Source: Gymnopilus junonius
Taxonomy: Eukaryota; Basidiomycota; Agaricomycetes; Agaricales; Galerinaceae
Length of the DNA: 64,000 nt
Reading direction: 5' to 3'
Assembly: GCA_015501075.1 (NCBI GenBank)
Contig: JADNYJ010000161.1
Location: 22,366-86,365, forward strand
The translations under genes and the position numbers were made by a program. The notes beneath the pieces were generated by a model. It did no database searches. It was not told where the DNA came from and saw nothing but the letters and a program-made list of their open reading frames with translations. Positions within the stretch are counted from its first letter, which is position 1, and the number at the start of each line of letters is the position of its first letter. This document shows positions 1-11,359 of this stretch, piece after piece.

Positions 1-281
1 AAAGAGGTGACTTTGCTAACGCGCGGGTAATTGTAGACGGGGCACATACGGGCAAGTACAGCTTTGATATGTTCACCCATCTCCGCTCTTCGATGGATAA
101 CCCTGGCTGGTGAGAATCTATTTCCTATCCTCCGCGTTTTGAGTATCCCACAAGCTGATCGATTCAAATTCTCAAGGGTGGATTATATCCTCGCTTTTCG
201 GTTCCCGCCTTATACCGTACGTATATATCTATTTCCTTTGAGTATATGCGTCCGAGACTGACGCGATCTTGCATTCTTGCA
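1..281. other. Left-edge region, no gene recognised
   Basis: I see no convincing coding exon here. A TATA-like tract (tatatctattt, near 223-233) lies upstream of the small reading frame that starts at 282. Confidence 0.3.
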
Positions 282-476
282 ATGATGATCAAACAGCAAA
301 AGAAGTCTGCTGCGACTCTCAACCTCTTGCGTGGTGTCCCGGCACGTCCGACTGGACCTCCTCCTCCCACCGGTGCTAAGAACCAATGGTGGAGGAAGTT
401 GCTCCTTCTGTCGTTTGCTATCGCTGTTGTGGGAGGACTGTCTTCGCGGTTGAAGAATGGGTCTGCTTCTGCTTAA
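282..476 (+). CDS. Small putative tail-anchored membrane protein
   Basis: A 64-residue frame starting at the second of two neighbouring ATG positions. It has a basic N-terminus (KQQKK), a proline-rich stretch (GPPPPTG), then WWRKLLLLSFAIAVVGG, a single hydrophobic segment near the C-terminus, followed by a short basic tail. This is the layout of a tail-anchored ER or mitochondrial outer-membrane peptide. I do not recognise the family. RAMP4/Ysy6 and small TOM subunits have a similar architecture but no diagnostic match is visible. It may also be the last exon of a longer gene starting outside the window. The function is unknown. Confidence 0.33.
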   Translation: MMIKQQKKSAATLNLLRGVPARPTGPPPPTGAKNQWWRKLLLLSFAIAVVGGLSSRLKNGSASA

Positions 477-1274
477 GGATCTCCCTTCCGATCCTAAGTA
501 TGTATTCTCCTTTCTTTATTTATTTTATTTGGTTTGATTTGAATCTTCTATCTCCCAAGCCGACGGAGTGTAATATGTTACCTGAGCAACTTGTCTTCTT
601 AATGGCTTTTTAAATTTAATTTTGAATGGGTCTTCTTGCTTTTTCCGAAATTCGCGTTCCCCTTTCGATTCATCGTGAATCCCATAACATTGCGATTCCT
701 CTGCCACGCGGCAAGCTTTGAAGTTTAGGAATACTCTATACCCTTCCATTGTCATCTTATGGCATAGGAACGGGGAGGCGGAGATAACGGGCGTAGTAAG
801 GAGGCGGTGGCCAAAGCGGTAGTATTCGACTCGTTGTCGACTTTCGACATGTGGAGAGACAGGGAAAGCGTACCTTGTGCAATTCTTGAAGATGGGAATA
901 TTATCATTGGCTGTTACCATTTATAACGTATGTACCTGTATGCTTTCGAAATCTGAACTCAATTCAATGTCTGTCAATTTTTGATGTACATACATACAAT
1001 AACATGTTCATTACGAGAACGTTGACAGCGTGCTTGATCTGGATCTTTAGGGACATCTAAATCGAGTCTCGGGTCCTAAAATGCTATCGGACAGTTCTGA
1101 TCATCCTGGACGAATAGGTATTCAAGTTAGCGTTATGGGAAGCCACCCAGTATTCCAAGAAAATTCTGATGTTCAAGATGCGAAACAAGGGTCCATTTCG
1201 GCTGGAGTTGTAGGTATGGTTCCCAATATTCCGTCGGGTAGATACTGAAGAAACGTCTGGCTCTAAAATTCGCT
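477..1274. other. Intergenic, nothing recognised
   Basis: A 131-codon minus-strand frame (525-920) is present, but it shows no recognisable domain and no obvious splice partners. I treat the stretch as intergenic. Confidence 0.3.
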
Positions 1275-2096
1275 CTACAACCGGTGTATTGCCGTACGTA
1301 AAACTCGGAGGACTTGTACACCGATACTAGTATCATCTGCCATCAATCGCCTGTAGCTCAAGCAAAGCGATTTGGCTGTCGATGCGAGCCCGTTCGAGTT
1401 TGAGTAAGAGTCTATTTGGGCCGGAATACCATCCGGTAGCGAATGTGCTTCAAGTAGAGCCTTCCGCTCCTTGTCAAAAACTTCTTTGAACGTGGCTGCT
1501 TCTGAATTCAGACGGTTGGAAATTTCTTGGGCTTGATTCAAGAATTAGCATTGACTTACTCTCGGGTGAAGAAAAGCGAATGGCGTAGGTAGTAAATTGA
1601 GGATGCTGTGCCGTACTGTGGATATTATCCGCCTTCCAGACCCACGTGCGGTCGGACCCAACGCCCTGCTGCAATTTCGTCTTTCTAGAAACTACAAGAA
1701 TATGGCTGTGAACTATTCTGCTGCGGGCTTTCTTGAAGGAATAGCTTCTTTTTTTTTGTACTTACTCCAATGGTTAGTGTATATTTGGAACGTCTTTTCG
1801 TTTCTTATTACAAGCCGCGTCTTCGCTTTGCTTGGGGATCGCAATATCCTCGCATCCCCTTTGATGTGATTCACCCAAGTTGAAGTCTGTTCATCAAATT
1901 CAAAGACTAGACCCCGACTGCGCATGCATAAAATTGAATGACCTATATGCCTGGCTAGGAAAAGGAATACGAACGATCGAAAGAGTTCATCCTCAGCTCC
2001 ATCAATGTCCTCGATTGCGGCACCGGGAGGTTGCTCCGTGTCATCTTTTCCATCGATAGCTATAGTGGAGTCAATTTGTACGGATAAAGCAGTCAT
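1275..2096 (-). CDS. Ran-binding domain (RanBD1) protein, RanBP1/Yrb1-like
   Basis: Spliced minus-strand gene. The translated pieces line up in order with a RanBD1 fold: an acidic N-terminus (EDIDGAEDELF), GLVFEFDEQTSTWVNHIKGD, the strand TRLVIRNEKTFQIYTNHW, then after an intron VGSDRTWVWKADN and TTYAIRFSS, then a helical C-terminus (EISNRLNSEAATFKEVF). GSDRxWVW and the LAIRF-like strand are hallmarks of the domain that binds Ran-GTP and assists RanGAP in nuclear transport. The start chosen is the ATG at 2096. Introns are approximate (about 1922-1980, 1722-1775 and 1520-1560). The last 40 residues do not look like RanBP1 and could be a mis-read exon. No internal stop remains after plausible splicing. 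Nup2-like RanBD proteins are the main alternative. Confidence 0.65.
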
Positions 2097-2718
2097 TCCA
2101 CGGTTTGTTCACACTGAAAACCCAAAGAAGAAGCGCAGGAGAGGTAGTGATGTGATAGCCTTATCAGTTGATCAAGCAAGCGCCCACATTACTCTGTCAC
2201 ATTACTCTTTCATACCCAGGGTCATGACTCACGCACCTTTTCCACCCATGACTTTCTCCATCGCGTGGCATCTCACGAGTCAGGAGTCAGGACCTCAGGA
2301 TCGATGTCGGGATTCCAGATCAGGGTCCTGTTCAAGCCTGGAATCCGAACAAAGCGGTGTGCCGTGACCCTCTCCCATGAGCGCGTTACTTACTGAGCCT
2401 TTCTTTCCATCTTTTGCCAGGTTCTTTTCTGAACTTTACCGTGGCCATATTTCTCACTGACTCAAAAATTTTCACTGTGGAAATAAAGTTTGTGATGAGG
2501 CGGATTCTAGCCTAGCGCTTCGTCCGATTTTTTGTTATGAAACGGCACCTCCCGTGTTGACCCTGCCTCTGCTCAACTCCAATTTATACAGTGCGACTTT
2601 TCTGGATCATTCCACTTGTTCACCCTTTCCTTCGTCTCTCCTTCCATTTAACTCTATCCAATTTCACTGTCGTCGTCGTTGGATATCTTTCGTCGCCCGC
2701 CAAATACGTCTGCAGTAG
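2097..2718. other. Divergent intergenic region
   Basis: This lies between the minus-strand RanBD1 gene and the plus-strand membrane protein gene and probably carries both promoters. A pyrimidine-rich tract (2625-2680) precedes the second gene. I found no coding segment I trust. Confidence 0.35.
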
Positions 2719-4013
2719 ATGCATCCAGAAGGATACGATCACATCATATGGACGTTTGAGGCAAGGGAGAAATTGTCGCGTACGTTTGCAGATGTTCCTC
2801 GTGATGCCCACTCGTACTCACCTTTAATAGTTGCGGCTCTCGTCATTCTTGGGCTGAACTGGGTTGGCTCACTTCATTCGGAATATTACCATGTCTGGGG
2901 GTGAGCTCATGTTCAACGATTGATGAATCATTTGCAAACTAACCTAGTATCTTCGTCTTCGGGCTTTTAGAAAGAAGTTCACGGCTACCAAGTTCATGTT
3001 TCTGTGGTCTCGCTACGTTGCTTTGGCCACCTTAATGTCAGTCTCTATTCAGTCGTTCCATCTATATTGTCCTTCTCATCCATCATCCAGTGCCCACTAC
3101 TGTTTCATACACTTATTTCTTGCGCGTGGTCCAGTTGCGCCCTCTTTTTGCAGGGGATGGATCTTGTTCCTATCTCTAAGTTGTACATCCTTGCAAATGA
3201 GCCTAGTTGTCATCCTACTCCTACGAGGTAAAGTTGTTACTATCCTATCCAAACCACCTGCTGAACATTTACCGCAAGTCTGGGCTGTATACAGTAAAAA
3301 TATGAAGCTTGTCATGGTGGTGGCGGCTCTTGTTGTTCTTCCATTCATTGTGTCATTTGAGTTGATTGGGCGAAATATCCTGCATGATGACAATTTAAAT
3401 GACCAATGTGACCTGCGTCAGACACCCATCGAAGCTGCACCTCTGGCGTTCGTTTTTGTCTTTACCTTGGCTAGCTCATTTCTCTGACTATTCTTTAGAG
3501 CCGTTTCTTTCTTATCTCATCTCGCGCTCTGGTTTACAATCTTCAGGAAGCGGAACTACGTTATGCCAAATGACAAGCGCTTGATGGACACCGTCGTGAA
3601 TACTGGAAATGTGTCCTTCACTGTCCTCACCTGTAAGTATCACCTTATTAAAACATTAATCTGACTAGCTAATGATAGCTGCTTACCTGACATCATGGTT
3701 TACAGTGATCGTGGCAGTAATGATTCCTTATTGCTTTGCAACACATTCTGTCAATATCGTTTTGATCTTCGTGTATGCTTTTGGATCCTTGTAATTTGAC
3801 GTTCATTCTGACTTTCCTGTTTAGTGTACCGATGGTGCCTATTTCTATGCTGGTACGTCTCATAAAAATTTCTCCAAATAAATGTTTATGGTTCGCCGTT
3901 CACAACAGTCATGCAAAATGGTGATCAACATGTTCCGCCTCAGGACGGACCGTCCTCCAGATTTCTGGATACAAGCGAAGTCGTACTTACTTCGGTCTTT
4001 GCACCCTCTTTGA
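2719..4013 (+). CDS. DUF6533-type seven-helix membrane protein
   Basis: Multi-exon gene. Exon 1 (2719 to about 2901) ends with LNWVGSLHSEYYHVWG, and exon 2 begins KKFTATKFMFLWSRYVALAT. Together these form the DUF6533 signature, a first hydrophobic segment followed by E-x-x-x-W and an F-L-x-x-R-Y motif. Later exons give LQMSLVVILLLR, VWAVYSKNMKLVMVVAALVV, LWFTIFRKRNY and FTVIVAVMIPYCFATHSV, and the gene stops at 4011-4013. Spliced exons keep one frame. The family is greatly expanded in Agaricomycetes and probably sits in the plasma membrane, but its molecular role is not established. A relative lies on the minus strand at 11360-12945. Confidence 0.6.
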
Positions 4014-4557
4014 ATCTCACGAACTACCAACACGCCTATCGACTATTTCCTGATTCTCATTAGACCCCATCTCTTTATGGCTTCGGCTTGTTATATTTCC
4101 TTAAAATATTGCGGTCACTACACGTAGTTGGATACACAGTTGCTTCAAATGCATGGATCATATATATTTGCTATACCTTTCATAAACAATTCCTCTAAGC
4201 TGGTAGAAATTTAAATCCGCTCTATACTCTACAATCATTTTGTAACTCGCAGTTGGCTGAGAGCATTGCCTGTATCTATTTCTGGATTTCATCCCACGTG
4301 GCTCACAGCACAGGCCATGTGGTCGAGCGGCGAGCGCTGACACTGACAGAAACCGTATAATCAACGATCAATGATAGTGATAGTGATACATAATAGTATC
4401 GTGACGGCCAACACTCATCCAGATACCCGAGCAGGCTGCACTTAGAAGGAAAAGCAACACTGTAAGAGGTTTGTAGTCTGATGGATGCTCACACGAAATA
4501 CTGCCTATATAGCTTTAACATTTGTTACTATCCATCTGTAATCCTGTCCGAACTCGC
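4014..4557. other. Intergenic, nothing recognised
   Basis: AT-rich spacer between the DUF6533-type gene and the M3 peptidase remnant. A short tRNA-like string near 4316 lacks the rest of a tRNA. Confidence 0.35.
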
Positions 4558-7364
4558 CATGACTCTGACACCTCCACAACCTCCCCCGGCGTGGGACACA
4601 CGGCTGAGGACATACTGAAATTGACAAGGCTGTCGATAGAGCAATACAAGATTGTTTTGGATAAGGTTGAAGCCCTTGAACCTCTGGACTGCAACTTCGA
4701 ACCGGTAAGCCGCGCACTATGTAATCCGAATACTTTGATGACCTTTAAATTCGAGTTTTTTGTAAGGCCTGTGAAACCGTCTCAAACGCTAATTATGGAG
4801 CATCCTTCTACTACTCTAGATCGCCATTACCAATGCACACATCGGTTTTGGGGAGATAACTGGACAACTGAAGTTCTACAAGAATGTGTCCCTTCGAAGG
4901 AGATTTCGCGATACCGCTGATAAAGCGGAGTCTCCTTTAGACGACTTCGAAGTAGAGAGATCAATGCGCCTGGACGTATTCGCTGCAAAGGTCTCTGCAG
5001 AAGGCAATATCAAACGATCCAACCTTTGGACAAAACTCTCTTCGGAGGAACGGCGACTTGTCGAAAAGATGGTAAGACAAATTTCATATTGAATATCAAA
5101 TCATCGGTGCCTCTCTGATTATCTACAGCTCTTAGGTGGAAAAGAACGGACTTAGTCTTCCAACAGATACAAGAGCTGAATTGGCCGTGCTAAAGAAGGA
5201 ACTGAAACAAGTTTGTTTCGGAGTTCAGGGTGCGCCCCCACTTCACCTCTATCCCGCTTGGACGGACTTATAAACTTGAAACCCGTTGACAAAAAATGCC
5301 AATGAAGAAAATGTGGGGAATTTTTCTGCACTAAGAGATGAGATGATCTTTACTACTTTACAGGGATCGATCTCTTTCACCGGGCCAGAGCTCCAAGGCA
5401 TCCCTCAGGAGGAATTAAACAGGTTTACTAAATCCACTGAGGGTGACAAGGATGTATATATCGTGAAGTTCAAAGGGAACGACCTGGCCTCGACTGTAAG
5501 GATACTTTCTCTCCACCTAGATCTTCAGTGATGATCCCATTTCTCCAGTTTGGAGACGCGGAAAATCCTGAAAATACGTAAAAGGGCACACGAAGCTCAA
5601 GGGGCCCGCCTTGCTGTCAATGTTCCTTTGTTCTCTAGAGCAATGGAATTGCGGTGTAAAATCGCTACTCTGCTAGGGTATGATACTTGGGCAGACTATG
5701 TCACGGAAATAAAGATGGCCAAGTCAGGGAAGACGTAAATAAATTTGATATAATTCAGTAGCTATCAGCTCTTGATTGGTTGTTCTAGTTCTTAAACGCC
5801 TTGAAGGAAAAATTGAAACCCTGCTTGAACTTAAGAAAAAGGATCTTGCAGACAAGGGGATCCTTTCGATGGTAAATTTTATGAATGGGACCATGGCTAT
5901 CATGTTCGCCTCCTCCACAAGCAGACACTTGCCTCGATGGCCTTGTTACCAAACAGCATTTTCCGGTCGCTGTGGTAGTTCCGGTTGTTCTGTCAATATA
6001 CAAGGACCTCTTCAGCCTTAAATTTGAAGAACTGAACGATGCATCTACTTGGCATCCTGGTTCGTGCTATTATTCTTACTGTCTCCCTTTGTATATCATT
6101 ATGTTTTCTATCATCAACAGAGGTTCAACTATTCTTCATCTGAGAGAAAGATGCAAAGGACGAATCTGGCTTCCTTAGGTATTTTTACCTCGACTTGTCT
6201 CCTCGTCGTGAGTCTTTATCCATTGGAAGGTACGTTGTTGGTTGCACTTACCCTTCTATTAGCTGGAAAGTATTCCCACAACGCAGTATGGCTACTTCTC
6301 GAAGGCCACGAGCTTCCGGATAAAAAGCGTGCATATCCTGTGCTTGAGATGGTCGCCAATCTCGCCAAGCCTACACCAGAAAAACCTGCTCTTATACGGT
6401 ATCATGACGTTTGGACATTCGTCCATGAAATGGGTCTCGTCTTTCACAGCCTTCTGAATAAGACCCAATTTGCTCGATTCCATGGGTTCAAGTACGTCTT
6501 GAGCGCAACTCCATTTTTCGTACGGATTTGGTTCATAACGCCTTTCTGCAACAGCGTTACCTATGATTTTGAAGAGGCCCCATTGCTGATGCTGGTAGAC
6601 TGGTATATTACATCGTTCCGTTTTTTCATACCAATTTTACAAGTCTGTTCTAAATAGGTGTTGGGAACCAAAAATCTTGGAGAAATTGTCCAGTCATTAC
6701 GAGACGAAGGAGCCACTATCCCCAGAGCTCGTTGAAAAGCTCATAAAGACGTCAGTCCATTTTATCACAGCCATCTATGCATTCTTTTCATGTATTTCTC
6801 TCCGCCAGCCGCTATATGAACACCGGGCTATTCTACCTGCATCAAGTATTCCAGGCAAAGATAAAAATGGTTACGTAGTTCACGACGATTACGGTGTTCC
6901 CTGCAAAAAGAAATCTGTCTCCAAGAAATCGATAAAGACATGCCTGGACATGCAGCGTTCGGACATTCCATGGGAGGGTACGACGTAGCCTATTATGGGT
7001 ATGATGGTGTTCCCTCTGTTAGCTGTCGGTCTGTCAGCTGATCGGTTCACACTTTGCAGTTACACCTGCTCGCAAGTTTTTGCAGAGGACATGCACGGTA
7101 AGCTGACCATTATGTACCGCATCATTCCCGCTTAGGCTGTCATAGTCAACGCCTTCAAGCCTGACCCTCGATCCTGCTAGGGGCAAGCGATATCGTGATA
7201 TCGTCCGTTATCCAGGTGGAAGTAGGGACGAAATGGAAATCTTGCAGGTGAACATATTTCTTTTCGATGGGCTTGAAAGTCGAAAATGATTGCCCCTGTA
7301 GGAATTCATTGGACGACTGCCTAACAATGAAGCGTTCATACGACAGATCCTTGGAACTGCTTGA
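4558..7364 (+). pseudogene. Decayed M3 zinc metallopeptidase (thimet oligopeptidase/saccharolysin type)
   Basis: Almost the whole family can be followed from MTLTPPQPPPAW near 4558 to the C-terminal LPNNEAFIRQILGTA and a stop at 7362-7364. Recognisable segments are HTAEDILKLTR, FGDAENPE, AVNVPLFSRAMELR, FPVAVVVPVVLSIYKDL, AKPTPEKPALIRYHDVW and RYRDIVRYPGGSRDEM. Family members are cytosolic or mitochondrial enzymes of about 680 residues that cut short peptides. This copy is broken several ways. The zinc motif HEMGH reads HEMGL (about 6424-6438), so the second zinc ligand is gone. A conserved Trp codon has become TGA in the block after the intron near 6118. At least five single-base frame losses are needed to follow the protein (near 4595, 5570, 5930 and 7170 among others). 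Introns are still visible. I regard it as a pseudogene. Confidence 0.85.
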
Positions 7365-8777
7365 GATTTGTGCCAGGGACAATGTCATAAGTCTAAAGCA
7401 CGTACGAATGGATGTCTAAACACGCGGAAAATAGCTCCTGGAAGAAAAGAACCCTGATTATATTATGGATTTTGAAAGGAAAATATTTTACTAGATCCGG
7501 ACATTTGGGCAAGCCCTACCTGAAGCGTAAAGTTGAACAGACTTGTACTTGTTTTACCCGCACAATCACCCACAAGGACCCCAGAATGTCTCGGAGCCCC
7601 CGCTGATCGAAGCGGAAGCAGGACGGAGGAAACGCATGCCGCAACACAGACACGATCGAGAGAAGGTTGAGTGGGTTTAAGAATCCAAAGGGGATGAGTC
7701 AGTTTGGTGCAAGATGATCAAACCATGACGACTACCCTTGCAACAATGATATGGCTTGGTCTAAGGTCAATTCAAATTGCAACGGAATTGTAGCGGGTGA
7801 CTGCGCGTATAGAGACCAAGATGACTTGCGGGGGGCTCAGTATCATGATGTCTTTTTTTCTTGTGTCTAAGTGATGGAGCAAGCGGGCCCGTTGATCATG
7901 AGTATGGACCAGCTTCTGAAATCGAAAATGATGCGCTGCGCTCCAAAAAAAGATCAGCGACGCGAGCCAGATCCGCGTATAAGATAAACAATTACCGCGC
8001 CGCTGTAATTGATTTGATAGATGGAGATAGAATTCTGAAAAGATAAGATGGGATCAGCTTTATTTTCAGTTCATTTCAATAGCAATTACCATCGAGAGGA
8101 AGGCACTAGTATGAATGTAAATGAAATTTCTCTCACAATACGTACCATATGAACATACAAGGAAGGAGCTTCCGTCCAGCATTCCTACACCAATCTGATA
8201 CAGATGAAACGCGAGATAACTGAGTAACTTTTGAAGAATGGCTACAGTAATCCTTTATCATTGCGCCCAGGGAACGGCGCCTGTATAGAGCCTCGAAGTG
8301 GTCGTTGACATTCTGGTATCTTCCTGATAAGCCGAGATAGAGAGACTGCACTTTATAACTTGTGCAATAACTCCTAGCGCGTGAAATCGTTCAAAGGCCG
8401 ACAAGAGACGAGATGAGAAGGGCTCTGGCCGTGCATAGCATTGCATGACAGAGAGAATAAATAAACACATGGATTGCACATGGAACCAGATCTTTTGGGT
8501 TCAGCAGGCGGAAATTTCCAGTCATTTCAATAACCTTGACTCGTTTTCTTGACACAGAAGTGGAGGAAAAGGGGAGAAGAATTGCCTGGGAGTGGCTTCG
8601 GAAACTCGACGGAGAGAACAAAAACGGGATCGAGATTAGCTCTGGATCGGGGAATGGATCACGTGATGACAGCCAAAACAAGAATCACATGCAAAACCGC
8701 CCCTAAGGTAAGAAAGTAATAAAAAGACGCGCTTATCTCAAACTATCTTTCATACCTTTCGACCACGACCTCCACAA
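7365..8777. other. Intergenic region, nothing recognised
   Basis: About 1.4 kb without a convincing gene. Short frames at 7412-7606 and 7861-8046 carry no domain and no splice context. The 3' part (8600-8777) probably holds the promoter of the perilipin-like gene, including a TATA-like tract (taataaaaag) near 8718. Confidence 0.35.
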
Positions 8778-9957
8778 TGTCGACGACAACAACAGAGACC
8801 AGCCGCACCGTCTCAGCCATCCCAAGCACCAGAGATCACCGTTCTTACACGTGGTTGCATCCATACCCATGATTTCGTCATCGCTGGGTACCATCAACGA
8901 CACGTTGACCAACAACAGCTATACCCGCTATCCCTACGCGCAACGCTTAAGGAGCTCTCATCCTCGGCTTACAAGTTCACAGAGCCTCTCCAGGTCAAAT
9001 TGGCCCCATCATTGTCCGCGCCGACAGCATGCCAACAAGGCGATAGACGTTGTCGAGTCGCGCTACCCTTACCCTTTCAGAGCGCAGCCGGTAGAGGTGC
9101 AGGAGACCGTCAGCAAGGCGATAAATGAGAAGGTCACTACGCCTGCTTACAACGTGGCTCATGAATATCGACCAGGTGCGTGTTGCCCCTTTTCTTTCTT
9201 TGAATCGATTAACTGACTGCTTTCTCGATAGCGTTTTGCACCCTTGGTCGATTACATTGAGAGCAAGGTTAAAGGCTCCGAGAGTGTACCCTCTGCAGTA
9301 TCTCAGGAGCGTCATCTGCCGAACACGAAGCTCAATTCCAGTATCAAACGTGCTTTTGACTCTCTCCAAAGTCCTTCGAACCAACATCGGTCGAGTACAC
9401 TCAGGAGCAGCTGAAGCACCTACACGATCAAAGTTCCATTGTGTGCGTTTTTTTTTGATTCCTTGTTCCATCACGATATATTTCTGACTTGATGATCGAC
9501 CTACAGCCAGACAGCATCCAAAACTGCCAGCTCGGTTTCTGCTTCATCCTACGAGCGAATCAACGCCCTCTCTGACAATATGCTCGCCCAACTCCGTAAA
9601 CTGCAAGAAGCGTCGTCATCGTTTACCGCTTCTCTCTCTGGTCCGTCTATTCAATCACGCATGACCCCAATTCGACAGTCATATGAAGACTTTGCGGCCG
9701 CATTATCAATCCTCTGTCAACGAACTTACGACCATTATGGCTGAGAAGGAACCCCTCTTCAGGAGAAGGCCGGCCGCATCATCAAGGAGGTTCACGAACG
9801 TGTCAACCCCTTGCTCGACACTGTCAAGAAAGGCGTCTCTGATGTCCTCGCCCGGTCCCATCCCGAACCGTCCCAAAATTCGAATGGGCACACAAACGGT
9901 GATGCTGCTCCCGTGAACGGTAACGCACAACCACACGTCAAGGAGGAAGGGGATTAA
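8778..9957 (+). pseudogene. Perilipin-like (Cap20/Mpl1-type) lipid-droplet protein gene, frame broken
   Basis: Segments in the order of the fungal perilipin family: PEITVLTR, DTLTNNSYTRYPYA, LKELSSSAYKFTEPLQVKLA, PIIVRADS, ANKAIDVVESRYPYPFRAQP, TTPAYNVAHE, RFAPLVDYIESKV, YERINALSDNMLAQLRKLQ and KAGRIIKEVHERVNPLLDTV, ending in a charged tail and a stop at 9955-9957. The family coats lipid droplets and regulates lipid storage, and in fungal plant pathogens it supports appressorium turgor. Introns remain at about 9175-9230 and 9439-9508. The protein needs about six frame jumps, each explained by one lost base, several in a run (for example GGCCCC where GCCCCC is expected near 9003). No stop from a substitution is needed. 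It is either a recent pseudogene or a local sequence-quality problem. Confidence 0.75.
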
Positions 9958-11359
9958 TTTGTGCTTCCACCTTTGTTCTTTTTGTATGGTCTTTTCTCTA
10001 CTTCTTCCAGTGTTACATTAGAGCCGATTATTTTTTCTCTTCCAAGCCTGTAAACTGTAACAATATCCCGTAGACGTTTAATAGCTCCAGTCTTCGCCTT
10101 TTCTTCATGTTGGTCATTTTCATCGTCTAGAACCCTTCCCGAACACCTATGTTTTCGTAGCTTTAGTGACACCTCTCAACTCTTTCTGACTACGTACTCG
10201 CACGTTTGTTTATGATATGATGTTTTTACTCCCCCACACATTGCAAAAAGCAGTACGCCTATGATGAATTGGTGCTTCAGGAACGCCGCTGTGATCGACA
10301 AGCTTAGTTTTTTTTGAATTTTGGGGAGCTATATTGTGCATACTACGCTTCTTCGCAAAGTTTGCATGTGGTATCTTCATTTCCCCTCGGTCATCCCTGT
10401 TGAAGATGAGTCTAAATGGTTGGATGATCATTAGAAATTTAGAATGGATGGGAAATGTTTGTAATTCCATGGCCTTCGTGCTCCCTTGTCAGTTCAATCG
10501 CTTTGGACGCGTATTTCTCATCCACATCGGCTTTCATCCCCTTGATACGATCCATAAGACAATCCTCCTTATCTCCTCCCCCCCTCGACGTCATAATCCG
10601 ATCCGGACTATCTCACATGGTACGCGCTTGTGCTTCAAGGAATCAAGTCTCAAGGTATATTTTTACCCAGAAACCTAGTTTTTCATAGTACAGCCATTCA
10701 ATAGGTTCAAGAATAAAGCCCCTAAAAACAGTCTGCCATATCATCTTGGGGTCCAAACTTTGCTTATTGCTCCAGGCCCACGTCAGATGGTATCTTCTTT
10801 GATAAAAAAGATTGCCCAGCAGTCCTGGCGTGAAAAGGTTCAGATCAAACACGATTTGCAAATGAAAACCCTTGACCAGCTCTCTCCCATAGTCATAGTC
10901 GCGTACCGCTTAGTTGAACACCCACTCCCATATCGTGGTATTCCTATTGGCTTCGGAATCCCAGAAAAGAAAGGGTTTACATATCGTGAGTTCCGCCAGG
11001 TGCCACCTCTTGACGTTCTTCGGGAACTCCCTTCACGGTGTCTTTTGAGTCGGTAACCTACTTGGGAGCCTTTCCAAGAACGTTCCATCGTGCCTAGAGT
11101 TCGCCGTGGTGAAATACACTGTCCCTTACGAAGAGCAAATAATGAATTAGGGGTCACCACTGGGCCCTCAACCAGGTGCTAACACCGAGTTCTCCAGCTG
11201 TCATTCGACTCGCAATCAACTGGCATTGTTTTATAGAGCCTATTATACACGTTTGCTGTTCAGAAAGTAAAGCACGAGGAAAAGTACGGTTTTACAAAAA
11301 TACGTAGCGGGACTTCCGTTTCGTTTCGTGGGTATATGCGCTCAGGTATGACTGGATTT
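9958..11359. other. Intergenic region with unassigned open frames
   Basis: Plus-strand frames at 10334-10678 and 10760-11056 have coding-like composition in places (QLSPIVIVAYRLVEHPLPYR) but no family match and no clean exon structure. I do not call a gene. Confidence 0.3.

Noticed and set aside
785..860. Second tRNA-like phrase (ggtggccaaagcggta)
   Set aside because: No T-arm consensus and no cloverleaf could be drawn.
4310..4360. tRNA-like string (tggtcgagcgg) resembling a D-arm
   Set aside because: No matching acceptor stem, anticodon arm or T-arm consensus follows on either strand.
10760..11056. 98-codon plus-strand frame with coding-like composition
   Set aside because: No family match, and an equally long minus-strand frame overlaps it; not enough to call a gene.
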